Shown: positions 51,981 through 60,320 of the stretch, one piece after another
Numbering within the stretch: position 1 is the stretch's first letter
How the letters are laid out: every line of letters begins with the position of its first letter
Assembly: GCF_900115205.1 (NCBI RefSeq)
Contig: NZ_FOYQ01000001.1
Span: forward strand, 585,240-649,239
Direction: 5' to 3'
Source of the DNA: Robiginitalea myxolifaciens
Lineage (GTDB): Bacteria > Bacteroidota > Bacteroidia > Flavobacteriales > Flavobacteriaceae
Length of the DNA stretch: 64,000 nt
The notes under the pieces: model-generated
Told to the model about the DNA's origin: nothing
The model's input: only the letters and a program-made list of their open reading frames with translations
Databases searched by the model: none
Position numbers and translations under genes: made by a program

Positions 51981-52775
51981 ATGACGTACGAAGGGGTGCT
52001 CAAAAAAATGCAAACCGAATTGGAGGATACTGTCCAGTACTACTGGTTGCTCCCGGGGGAATTCGTGCACGTGAATACCCTGTTGGAACGACAGTTAAAA
52101 TTGGAACTCCTCGGGTTTCAATGTCTGAATTGTGGCCTGGACCGTCCCATTTTCCGCCAGGGATTCTGCCGGAGTTGCTTCTTTGAAATCCCCCAGGCCG
52201 GCGATTGGATCATGCGCCCGGAATTGAGCCAGGCCCACCTGGGCAAAGAAGACCGGGACCTGGAGTACGAGAAAAAGATGCAGCTTCAGCCCCATATCGT
52301 ATACCTGGCGAACTCCAGCAATGTCAAAGTTGGTGTTACCCGTAAATCCCAGGTGCCTACCCGATGGATCGACCAGGGGGCCCACGAAGCCATAGGTATT
52401 GTAGAAACCCCGAATCGCTATTTGGCCGGAATTACCGAAGTGGCCCTGAAAGAACACGTGAGCGATAAGACCAACTGGCGAAAAATGCTCACCAACAACG
52501 CTAAGGACGAAGACCTTTTCGCCTGGCGGGAACGGTTGAAAACTTACATCCCGGAGGAGGCACTCCCCTACTTCCTGGCTTCGACCAAGGAAACCAACAT
52601 CAGCTTTCCGGTTCTGAAATATCCTGAAAAAGTCAACAGCCTGAACCTGGACAAAACCCCGGAGTACAGCGGCAAATTAATGGGGATCAAAGGGCAGTAC
52701 CTCATTTTTGAAGACAACACCGTCTTCAATATCCGTAGCAACGAAGGTTATGTGGTGCGGCTAAGCCTGGCGTAG
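51981..52775 (+). CDS. DUF2797 protein (zinc-ribbon plus GIY-YIG-like)
   Basis: 264 residues. A four-cysteine cluster (CLNCGLDRPIFRQGFCRSC, about 45-63) can bind zinc. The following HIVYLANSSNVKVGVTRKSQ segment (about 104-123) resembles the core strand and loop of GIY-YIG nucleases, with a TRWIDQGA segment after it. The family name is DUF2797; catalytic activity is unproven. The start codon is close to the expected promoter of the divergent GH3 gene. No partner gene is evident. DNA or RNA processing is only suggested by the fold resemblance. Confidence 0.82.
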   Translation: MTYEGVLKKMQTELEDTVQYYWLLPGEFVHVNTLLERQLKLELLGFQCLNCGLDRPIFRQGFCRSCFFEIPQAGDWIMRPELSQAHLGKEDRDLEYEKKMQLQPHIVYLANSSNVKVGVTRKSQVPTRWIDQGAHEAIGIVETPNRYLAGITEVALKEHVSDKTNWRKMLTNNAKDEDLFAWRERLKTYIPEEALPYFLASTKETNISFPVLKYPEKVNSLNLDKTPEYSGKLMGIKGQYLIFEDNTVFNIRSNEGYVVRLSLA

Positions 52776-52829
52776 GGCTGCTGACTAGCCAATCCAGTGT
52801 TTGCATCAGATAAGCACGCGTAAATTTCC

Positions 52830-55541
52830 TTATTGCTTGACCGAGTCTTTGACGGAACGCGCAGTGTCTTTTTTCCTTCCGAGCAAGCCGCCCAGAATGT
52901 TTTTAGCCTTCTCTTCCAGTGGCTTATTGGCCTGTGAATTCGTTTGGGTGGAATCAACCGGTTTTTCGGTACCTGTACCAGCACCGGAACCAGGTCCTTT
53001 CACCCCTTTCAGCAAGTCTCGCAAACCGCCCTGTATAGTTCGGGTACTGTCGGCCGTTGAATCCTTCCGTTGCCCGACCAGGTCGCCAAGTAGTTTCCGT
53101 GCTTTGTCCTTTCCTCCGTCGATCAGGCGTTGTTTCTTTATTTCCACCAGGCGTTTGGTCAGATCGGTGGCTGCGGCTTTCAGATCGGTGCTTACCTCCG
53201 GGTTGGTGTATTGCCCCCCGATACGCGCTACAACCGGAACGGCTACTGCTGCAAGATCGGGATCGTCCATCTCGGCTAGGAGGGCGTTTACTTCCTTGCC
53301 CAAATATTTGGCGGGCACCTCAAAGGTCGCGGTATAATCCAGGCGCTGGTCAAAAGTATGTCCCCCCGTAACATTGACCTTGATATCCTGGTAGGTAAAA
53401 CTAAAGGGTTCTACTGCCACCAATCCATTTTCAAATGCCAGGACGGTCTTCAAGCCCTTGAGGTTCAGATTTTCGGCGTTAAAGAAATCCAGGCGACTAC
53501 CCAGGGCGGATACGACGGCACCCTTTTTGCCGCTGAGTCCTGAGCTCAGCACCTCAGCAACCGCTTTACCGGCCAGGGTAGTCAGATCCGGGCTAAAATC
53601 TTCATTCAGGGCTCCGCTCAGCCGAAGTTTGGTGTTGAATTTCCCTTCTAAGAGCGAAGCAACTGGCGCCAAGGACTCAAAGAGTTCGATGGTTTCCAGG
53701 GTCTGGGCAATCCGGAATCCCTCGATCCCGAGATCAAGGTCAAATCGCGGTTTTCCCCCCGGGGCACTGATAGCGCCACTGAGGGCTAACACCCCATCCA
53801 GGGTATTGGACTGCAGATTCGTGAGTTGCAAGCTTTGATCCTTTAACCTAAGGGTACCATTTACCTGCTTCATTTCCAGGTTATCATAAACAAGGGTTTC
53901 GGCTTTAACCCCGGTGCTGATATCCAGGTTCGCAGGAAGCTCAAAGGTTTCCGCTTCCGTTTCGGCTTCTTCCGCTGCGGGAGGTTGAAAATCTGCCACC
54001 ACAAAACGATTGGACTCCAGGTTGAGTTGTCCCAGCAAGGTCCCATCGCTCAGCAGGTAGCCGATGTAATTTCTCAGGTTTCCATTGGCCTTGAAATCGC
54101 TTTGCCCCAGGGTTCCCTGCAAGGACTCCAGGACAGCCTGTTGGGGATCAAAACGGAGCCGCGCAGACTGCAGTTGTAATGCGCTGGGTAAGGCCCCCGA
54201 TGCATAGGTAAAATCCTGAAGATCCAGGTTGCCTGAACTTCGGGTTTCACTGTAGCGCCTGGCGGAAATGGCATTCCAGTTAAAGGCCGTCTGCACATCG
54301 GCCCGGAGTTTTCCGCGCATCCCGTGGGTATTCTCCATCGGATAGGCCCGGGCCAGGTTGGCCAGGTCCAGGACGCCCTTCAGCGCAGCATTGACTTTGG
54401 GGTTCCCGCCAAGTTCCGATGCATCCATACGCATCTCAAAGCGGTCCCCACCCAGGGTAAACCGCGCAAAAGGCAGCTGCAGACTGGTCTGTTCCACCTG
54501 TCCGCTGGAATTGCTCAGGGTAGCATCGAAAGCTATTTCCTCCACCCCCATCGGCAGCTCCGGATATTTAAAGGCGGCCTTATCGGCCAGCATCCGCAAT
54601 TCAAAATCCGGGATGCGCTCTTCGCTATTGATTCCTTTCAGGGTTCCTTCCAGGGTAAATTCCCCTGAGGTGGTAACGCCATCGAGATTTCCAGCGTAGG
54701 CTTGAGGTACCAGGGCCAGTAAATTTTTAAAATCTGAATTCGGGGTGCTGAGACGTAAATCGAGCTCCTGCCCTTCCGGGATCAGCGCGACACTTCCATT
54801 GACTTCCAGCGGCATCTGGTTGATGCGTCCCTTGCTCTGTTGAAAGGTGTAGGTATCTGTAGTCAGGTCAATCCCCAGCAGGGCATCCAACTCCACTTCG
54901 TTGCGATCCAGGTAATTCACGCCCTCGATCCCAAAAGAAATCAAGCCCTGGGTATGGGTGTCTAATTCGGATTGCTCCAGGGTGAGGTCCCCGCTGCCAC
55001 TATGCTGGATATCTTCCAGGAGGAAGGCCATGCGCGAGGCCAGGTCTACATAGGATACCCGGGAATCTATTATCGCATATTCCTGCAGGGATAGGGTAAA
55101 CGGCTCGGACTCAGTTTCGGCAGTATCGATTTTCGCGATCAGGTAATTCACCTGTTCGTCGGAATTGGACACCAGGCGAAGGTCGGCCCCGGTAATTCGG
55201 AGTTCCCGCAATTCAATGGCTTCCCCCTCGGACTTAAAAAGTTCCCCCAGGCCCATCACCAGTTCCAGCTTAGAAGCCGCAATCAGGGTATCTCCGGCAA
55301 AGGGCTCCAAGGTAGTAATCGATGCATCCTCCAGAGAGACCTGTACATTCGGAAAACTTCGGATCAGGCTTAAGCGAGCCGCTCCAAAATCAAAATTCCC
55401 ATTGATGGAGGCATTGACACTTCGCTTGAGTATGGGCTCAATCTTCGCTTCGAGAAACAGCGGTATAGCCGCCAGTAACCCAAAAAATGCCAGCAGGACA
55501 ATGCCTGCAATTTTCAATCTCTTTTTTGTTTTCTTTTTCAT
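52830..55541 (-). CDS. AsmA-family membrane-anchored protein
   Basis: 903 residues from the ATG at 55541 (MKKKTKKRLKIAGIVLL); ten extra codons upstream were rejected because no membrane anchor begins there. A single N-terminal helix anchors the protein, followed by the AsmA beta-rich repeated domain (about 30-830); a C-terminal stretch from about 810 is polar and rich in Lys, Asp and Thr. AsmA-like proteins (TamB, YhdP relatives) act in phospholipid or lipopolysaccharide transport between membranes. The low-complexity segment KGVKGPGSGAGTGTEKP near 870 is a linker. It is not in an operon with its neighbours. Confidence 0.85.
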   Translation of the reverse strand: MKKKTKKRLKIAGIVLLAFFGLLAAIPLFLEAKIEPILKRSVNASINGNFDFGAARLSLIRSFPNVQVSLEDASITTLEPFAGDTLIAASKLELVMGLGELFKSEGEAIELRELRITGADLRLVSNSDEQVNYLIAKIDTAETESEPFTLSLQEYAIIDSRVSYVDLASRMAFLLEDIQHSGSGDLTLEQSELDTHTQGLISFGIEGVNYLDRNEVELDALLGIDLTTDTYTFQQSKGRINQMPLEVNGSVALIPEGQELDLRLSTPNSDFKNLLALVPQAYAGNLDGVTTSGEFTLEGTLKGINSEERIPDFELRMLADKAAFKYPELPMGVEEIAFDATLSNSSGQVEQTSLQLPFARFTLGGDRFEMRMDASELGGNPKVNAALKGVLDLANLARAYPMENTHGMRGKLRADVQTAFNWNAISARRYSETRSSGNLDLQDFTYASGALPSALQLQSARLRFDPQQAVLESLQGTLGQSDFKANGNLRNYIGYLLSDGTLLGQLNLESNRFVVADFQPPAAEEAETEAETFELPANLDISTGVKAETLVYDNLEMKQVNGTLRLKDQSLQLTNLQSNTLDGVLALSGAISAPGGKPRFDLDLGIEGFRIAQTLETIELFESLAPVASLLEGKFNTKLRLSGALNEDFSPDLTTLAGKAVAEVLSSGLSGKKGAVVSALGSRLDFFNAENLNLKGLKTVLAFENGLVAVEPFSFTYQDIKVNVTGGHTFDQRLDYTATFEVPAKYLGKEVNALLAEMDDPDLAAVAVPVVARIGGQYTNPEVSTDLKAAATDLTKRLVEIKKQRLIDGGKDKARKLLGDLVGQRKDSTADSTRTIQGGLRDLLKGVKGPGSGAGTGTEKPVDSTQTNSQANKPLEEKAKNILGGLLGRKKDTARSVKDSVKQ

Positions 55542-55658
55542 GTAGTGGTTCTTCCGATCCGAGGTTGACATATATACGCAAAAAACATCCTGATAGCCTT
55601 CCTCATATGCCTTAATTGATAACGCATTTGCCCGGGATTGTGGTATCCGGGCCGGGAC

Positions 55659-56372
55659 TTAAAATTCCAGGGGAATCTCCTCGTTGGGCTTGAGCTTGAA
55701 ACGCCGGCGCAGCAGGTAAACGAATAGGTAAAGTAAGGGAGTGTCCAAGGCGGCGATCATCACTTTAAAAATGACGCCGGAAACAAAGAGGCCGTAGAAC
55801 ATATCCCAGGTAAAAACCTTAAACACGCAGAGCAGGAAAACCACCGTAAAGGTGTCTACAATCTGGGAGGAAAAGGTGGAGAAGTTATTTCTGAGCCAGA
55901 GATGACGCCCGTCCGTAAGTCTTTTCCAGAAATGGTAGATGGCAATATCGATATACTGGGCAAAGAGATAGGCCAGCATGGACGCCAGTACTGCGACAGG
56001 CGAAAGTGCAAAGACCTTACTGAAGAGCTCGTCGTTAACCCCGGAACTTTCAATTGCCGGAAGGGAATCGGCCAGTAAAATAATCCCCATGGAAAATACG
56101 GACGCAAAAATACCGGCTGTGACAACCTGATTTGCTTTTCGTTGTCCAAAGATCTCGGAGATCGTGTCTGTAATCAGGAAGGTAATGGGATACGGGAGGA
56201 TCCCTACGGATAATACAAAAAGCGGGGCGCCAAAAAGCGTAGCCCCTTCCCCGAAAGGTTCCCAGGAGAAAAACTTCTGGAAAATCAGGTTGCCTACCAC
56301 CAGGGAGGTGATAAACAAAGCCCCCAGGAATAAATAAATGCGGTAAGCGGCGCGTTGGTCTCTAGGCTTCAT
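55659..56372 (-). CDS. Queuosine precursor transporter (YhhQ/QPTR family)
   Basis: 237-residue membrane protein with six to seven helices, of the VUT/ECF-like YhhQ family that imports preQ0/preQ1. Family-typical features are the FLITDTISEIFGQRKANQVV segment (about 65-84) and DIAIYHFWKRLTDGRHLWLRNN near 140-161. The start lies 3 bases after the sppA stop, so the pair is co-transcribed with sppA first. No queuosine-modification gene is nearby, so the link to tRNA modification is by family only. Confidence 0.88.
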   Translation of the reverse strand: MKPRDQRAAYRIYLFLGALFITSLVVGNLIFQKFFSWEPFGEGATLFGAPLFVLSVGILPYPITFLITDTISEIFGQRKANQVVTAGIFASVFSMGIILLADSLPAIESSGVNDELFSKVFALSPVAVLASMLAYLFAQYIDIAIYHFWKRLTDGRHLWLRNNFSTFSSQIVDTFTVVFLLCVFKVFTWDMFYGLFVSGVIFKVMIAALDTPLLYLFVYLLRRRFKLKPNEEIPLEF

Positions 56373-56375
56373 CCA

Positions 56376-58130
56376 CTAGCGAATCTTCAGCTCAAAAGGC
56401 AGTCGGGTTTGCATTCCTTCTCGTTTCAGGGAAGTCTTCAGACTCTGGAAAATCCCAGCCCATTCGCTTCCTAATTCCTGCTCAATAATCTCGGAACTGT
56501 TTACCTGGGAGGAAGCATTCATATCTTCCAGGAAGCGCTCCAGCCCGGTTTTATACCGGGGCATTTCCTGCAGGCGGAAGTCTTCTATTTCGGCCAGTTC
56601 TGCTGCTTTTTCAACGGCTTCCGGAAGTCCGCCCAGGCCATCGGCCAAACCATTTTCTACGGCCTGAACCCCACTCCAAACCCGGCCCTGAGCCAATTCG
56701 TGGGCTTGTTCAACGGTAATATCCCGGCCTTCGGCTACCCGCTCGAGGAAGGTTTGATAGGTTTCTTCAACCCCTTCGCTAAGGATTTCCCGGAAGTCTT
56801 CCCGCATGGGTTCAAAGACGGAATAATCCAGGGCATATTCGTGCGTCCCGACTTGTTCAGCGTTGATCCCAATTTTGTCGCTTAGCCCTTCAATATTGGG
56901 GATGGTCAGAAAGACGCCGATAGACCCGGTAATGGACGTCGGTTCGGTAAGGATATGATCTGCTCCAACGGCCAGGTAATAGCCCCCGGAAGCCGCTACA
57001 TCGCTCAAGGAAACCACCACAGGTTTCACTTCCTGGGTGCGTCGTATCTCCCGCCAGATTATTTCGGAGCTCAGCGCACTTCCACCCGGAGAATTGATGC
57101 GCAGTACCACGGCTTTGACCTTGTCGTTTTCACGGGCCTTCTTCAGAGCAGACACCATGATGCCCTGCCCGATATAGTCCTGATTTCCCTCTCCATAGAG
57201 GATTTCGCCCTGGGCATAAATAACGGCGATGCGATCCTCGCCGGTGTATACTTTTTTGTTTCGGGAAGCTTTGATATAATCCTGCAAGCTTACCATGGAC
57301 GGAGTCTTTTTGTCGGACTCAGTAGCCGCCAGGAGCTTGGCATCGTACTCATCCCGATACATAATGCCGTCGATCAAACCGTACGCCTGGGCCTTTTCAG
57401 GGCTGCGGGCCAACAAGCCGTTTGCTATGTCGTCCAGGTCGGCTTCGGGCATGTTCCGGCCTTCGGCAATTTCCGAGCGCATCTGCCCCCAGATCGATTC
57501 CAGCAGGCTTTCCAACTGGCTCCGGTTCTCGTCGCTCATCGTATCCGAAAGAAACGGCTCAACAGCGCTCTTGTATTTCCCATGGCGAACTACCTCCATT
57601 TTGAGTCCGGACTGCTCCTGGAAGTCCCCGAAATAGAGTACTTCTGCCGCCAGACCTTTGAAATCCAATTCCCCAACGGGATTTAAAAAAATGCTATCGG
57701 CAACACTACTCAGGTAATAGTCTTTCTGCAGGTAAAAGTCGCTGTAGGCATACACGAACTTGCCAGTGGCTTTAAAATCGGCAATGGCGTTTCGAATGGC
57801 CCGGGTCTGGGACATCCCGGCAACCAGGTACGGACCCCCCAGGCTTATACCTGAAATTCGGTCGTCTTTGGCCGCCAGGGCAATGGCCTTGGTAATTTCG
57901 TTCAGCCCGGTCGTGGGCTCATCAAAAATGGCAAAAGGATCTTCCGGATCGCTGGTCGCGTATTCCGCAACAGGTCGGGTAAATCTCAGTTCCAAAACAG
58001 AATTATTCGCAATGCGGACTTGCTCCTCCGCTCCGGCAATACTGACAAAGATCAGGAACATAAGGAAAAGGATTCCAAAAGCCACCAAACTACCTAAAAT
58101 GGAAGCCAGGAGGTTACGCAAAAATGCCAT
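56376..58130 (-). CDS. sppA: Signal peptide peptidase SppA, 67K type
   Basis: 584-residue inner-membrane protease with one N-terminal helix and two tandem SppA domains. The catalytic Ser is in RINSPGGSALSSEIIW (near 350), and the general base Lys in the FYLQKDYYLSSVAD segment (near 150); GGYYLAVGADHILTEP and TGSIGVF follow the pattern. It cuts the remnant signal peptides after cleavage from secreted proteins. It is the first gene of a two-gene unit with the queuosine-precursor transporter. It has the full-length (67K) form rather than the short SppA36K. Confidence 0.93.
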   Translation of the reverse strand: MAFLRNLLASILGSLVAFGILFLMFLIFVSIAGAEEQVRIANNSVLELRFTRPVAEYATSDPEDPFAIFDEPTTGLNEITKAIALAAKDDRISGISLGGPYLVAGMSQTRAIRNAIADFKATGKFVYAYSDFYLQKDYYLSSVADSIFLNPVGELDFKGLAAEVLYFGDFQEQSGLKMEVVRHGKYKSAVEPFLSDTMSDENRSQLESLLESIWGQMRSEIAEGRNMPEADLDDIANGLLARSPEKAQAYGLIDGIMYRDEYDAKLLAATESDKKTPSMVSLQDYIKASRNKKVYTGEDRIAVIYAQGEILYGEGNQDYIGQGIMVSALKKARENDKVKAVVLRINSPGGSALSSEIIWREIRRTQEVKPVVVSLSDVAASGGYYLAVGADHILTEPTSITGSIGVFLTIPNIEGLSDKIGINAEQVGTHEYALDYSVFEPMREDFREILSEGVEETYQTFLERVAEGRDITVEQAHELAQGRVWSGVQAVENGLADGLGGLPEAVEKAAELAEIEDFRLQEMPRYKTGLERFLEDMNASSQVNSSEIIEQELGSEWAGIFQSLKTSLKREGMQTRLPFELKIR

Positions 58131-58265
58131 AGACTAATTTTAATTTTTAAAGATAACTATATGTCGTTGGTTTGCCCTCGGAGTTACAATTCAAAGTCTT
58201 TATTTACTAATTCATTTTTCCTATGAGCAACCAGCTTTTTTAAGGTTTTCGTACTTTGCCTCGCG

Positions 58266-59435
58266 ATGCAAAACGCAGTTACCACATATCTTTCTCTGGG
58301 CAGCAATCAGGGCAGCCGCGCCTGGATTTTGCAGCAGGCCATTTTTGCCTTGCAGGAGAAGGCAGGCACGGTTTCGGCTATTAGTTCGGTATACAGCAGC
58401 CCTGCCGTGGGTTTTGAGGGGGACGACTTTCTGAACCTCTGCGTAGCCCTGGAAACTACCCTGGGTGCATCGGAATTGCTGAGCTTATTGCTGGAGATCG
58501 AACGCGACTTTGGCAGGGTGCGCCGGGACGATGGCACCTATGCCAACCGCAGTCTGGATCTGGATCTCATCTATTATGGGGAAGCGCAATTGCAGGAGGA
58601 AAACCTGATAGTCCCGCATCCGCGAATGCACACGCGGGCTTTCGTATTAAAACCCCTGGCCGATATCGCCCCGCAGCACTACCATCCGGTCTTGATGAAA
58701 GACACCCGGAACCTGTTGCAAACGGCACCCGACCGCAAAGAAGTCGTCCGGACTGGAATTCGACTTTTTTCCGAGCGCAAACAACTGCTTGCGGATATCG
58801 GTTTTCTGGCGATTGAAGGAAACATTGGCTCGGGTAAAACCACCCTGGCACAAAAAATATCCGAGGAGTTTCAGGGGAAACTCATCCTCGAGCGCTTTAA
58901 GGACAACCCCTTCCTCCCGCGTTTTTATGAGGACAAGGAGCGCTATGCCTTTCCGCTGGAAATGTCCTTTCTGGCAGATCGCTATCAACAATACACCGAG
59001 GATACCGGCCAGCTCGATCTGTTTTCCCGCTTCATGATCAGTGACTACGATATTTACAAGAGCCTGATCTTTGCCAACATTACCCTGCAGGCCGAGGAGT
59101 TTACCCTGTATCGCAAATTATTCCGGCTCATGTATTCCGAAGTGCGTAAACCCCGGGTCTATGTGTATCTCTATCAGGGAACCGAACGCTTGTTGGAGCA
59201 AATTGCCCGCAGGGGGCGGGACTACGAAAAATCTATCGGGGCGGAATACCTGGAGGAAATCCACCGGGGCTATTTTGATTTTATGCGCTCCACTCCGGAT
59301 CTCAACAGCCTGGTTATTGACATGGAGCCGTTGGATTTTGTGGCCCGGGAAACCGACTACCTCACCATCCTGGATCGCATCTGCGCCCACCACATACAGG
59401 GGATGCCGCTACAGCCCGGGAATGTTAAAGTGTAG
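58266..59435 (+). CDS. folK: FolK-deoxynucleoside kinase fusion
   Basis: 389 residues carrying two enzymes. Residues 1-160 are 6-hydroxymethyl-7,8-dihydropterin pyrophosphokinase (FolK): TTYLSLGSNQGSRAW, the signature NRSLDLDLIYYG (95-106) and IVPHPRMHTRAFVLKPL. Residues about 178-389 are a deoxynucleoside kinase with P-loop GNIGSGKT (185-192) and lid RRGRDYEKSIGAEYL. The first makes the pterin precursor of folate and the second salvages deoxynucleosides. Flavobacterial genomes commonly encode this fusion. A paralogue without FolK is at 16.6-17.2 kb. A terminator follows the stop. Confidence 0.93.
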   Translation: MQNAVTTYLSLGSNQGSRAWILQQAIFALQEKAGTVSAISSVYSSPAVGFEGDDFLNLCVALETTLGASELLSLLLEIERDFGRVRRDDGTYANRSLDLDLIYYGEAQLQEENLIVPHPRMHTRAFVLKPLADIAPQHYHPVLMKDTRNLLQTAPDRKEVVRTGIRLFSERKQLLADIGFLAIEGNIGSGKTTLAQKISEEFQGKLILERFKDNPFLPRFYEDKERYAFPLEMSFLADRYQQYTEDTGQLDLFSRFMISDYDIYKSLIFANITLQAEEFTLYRKLFRLMYSEVRKPRVYVYLYQGTERLLEQIARRGRDYEKSIGAEYLEEIHRGYFDFMRSTPDLNSLVIDMEPLDFVARETDYLTILDRICAHHIQGMPLQPGNVKV

Positions 59436-59520
59436 GTGACTTTTGGAAAAAACCAGCCAAATTGCTTTCTTGGCCGTCCTTTTAGAAAGGTAACCAGCTA
59501 ACTCAAGCACTCAAATAAGT

Positions 59521-59549
59521 ACCCCGGATCTCACGATTCGGGGTTTTTT
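59521..59549 (+). terminator. Terminator of the folK-dNK gene
   Basis: ACCCCGGATC-TCAC-GATTCGGGGT, with one G-T pair in a 10-bp stem, followed by TTTTT. It lies between this gene and the convergent trmH-like gene. Confidence 0.85.
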
Positions 59550-59565
59550 GTTGGATCATTTTTGC

Positions 59566-60111
59566 CTACAGCTTGGAACTTGCAGGGGAAAGTTTCCGAC
59601 TCACTTCCCAAAGCACTATTCCCGCGGCTACGGAAACATTTAGGGAGTGTTTGGTGCCGTGCTGAGGGATTTCCAGGACCCCGTCGCACACATCGACCAC
59701 TTCCTGGGCTACCCCATCTACCTCATGGCCCAGAATCAAAGCTATGGGCGTATTCACTACCGGTTGAAAATCCGCCAATTCCTGGGCACGGGTCGCCTGT
59801 TCCACGGCAAAACACTGAAAGCCTTCCCCCTGTAATTGGCCAATTAACTCCGGGGTGGATTCGGCATACTCCCAGGCCACACTTTCCGTTGCCCCCAGGG
59901 CCGTTTTCCGGATATCGCGATTGGGCGGCGTGGCCGTGATTCCGCATAGCCAGATTTTTTCCACCCGAAAGGCATCTGAAGAGCGGAATACCGATCCCAC
60001 ATTGTGGGCGCTCCGAACGTTGTCCAGCACTACGTGCACCGGAATCTTCGGCGCCTCCCGGAATTCTTCCGGTGAGAGCCTTCCCAATTCTTCGTTTTTG
60101 AGTTTACGCAT
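59566..60111 (-). CDS. TrmH-family (SPOUT) RNA methyltransferase
   Basis: 181 residues from the ATG at 60111 (MRKLKNEELGRLS); codons upstream lack similarity. The SPOUT motifs are LDNVRSAHNVGSVFRSSDAF (about 29-48), LILGHEVDGV (about 125-134) and IPQHGTKHSLNVSVAAGIVL (about 147-166), the C-terminal knot that binds SAM. Its size and single-domain form resemble TrmH/TrmL. It probably makes a 2'-O-methyl ribose in tRNA, but rRNA cannot be excluded. The gene is divergent from mutS with about 210 bases between and convergent with folK-dNK. Confidence 0.9.
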   Translation of the reverse strand: MRKLKNEELGRLSPEEFREAPKIPVHVVLDNVRSAHNVGSVFRSSDAFRVEKIWLCGITATPPNRDIRKTALGATESVAWEYAESTPELIGQLQGEGFQCFAVEQATRAQELADFQPVVNTPIALILGHEVDGVAQEVVDVCDGVLEIPQHGTKHSLNVSVAAGIVLWEVSRKLSPASSKL

Positions 60112-60320
60112 GTTGGAATTTTCGTCCGCCCTGCAAGGTAGCCATTTTCGACTTCGCACTGTCTGGCTTGGAAGGTGATGCTTCCCTTCTTGGAATTTGC
60201 AGCACGGAATCTTTTGAAGTTATCCGAAAATATTAACAGGCATTGGCCACGGCGGGCATTTCTGTTATTTTCGTTTGAATAGCTATTTCGCAAGGTAAAA
60301 TCGATCGGACCAGAACAACC

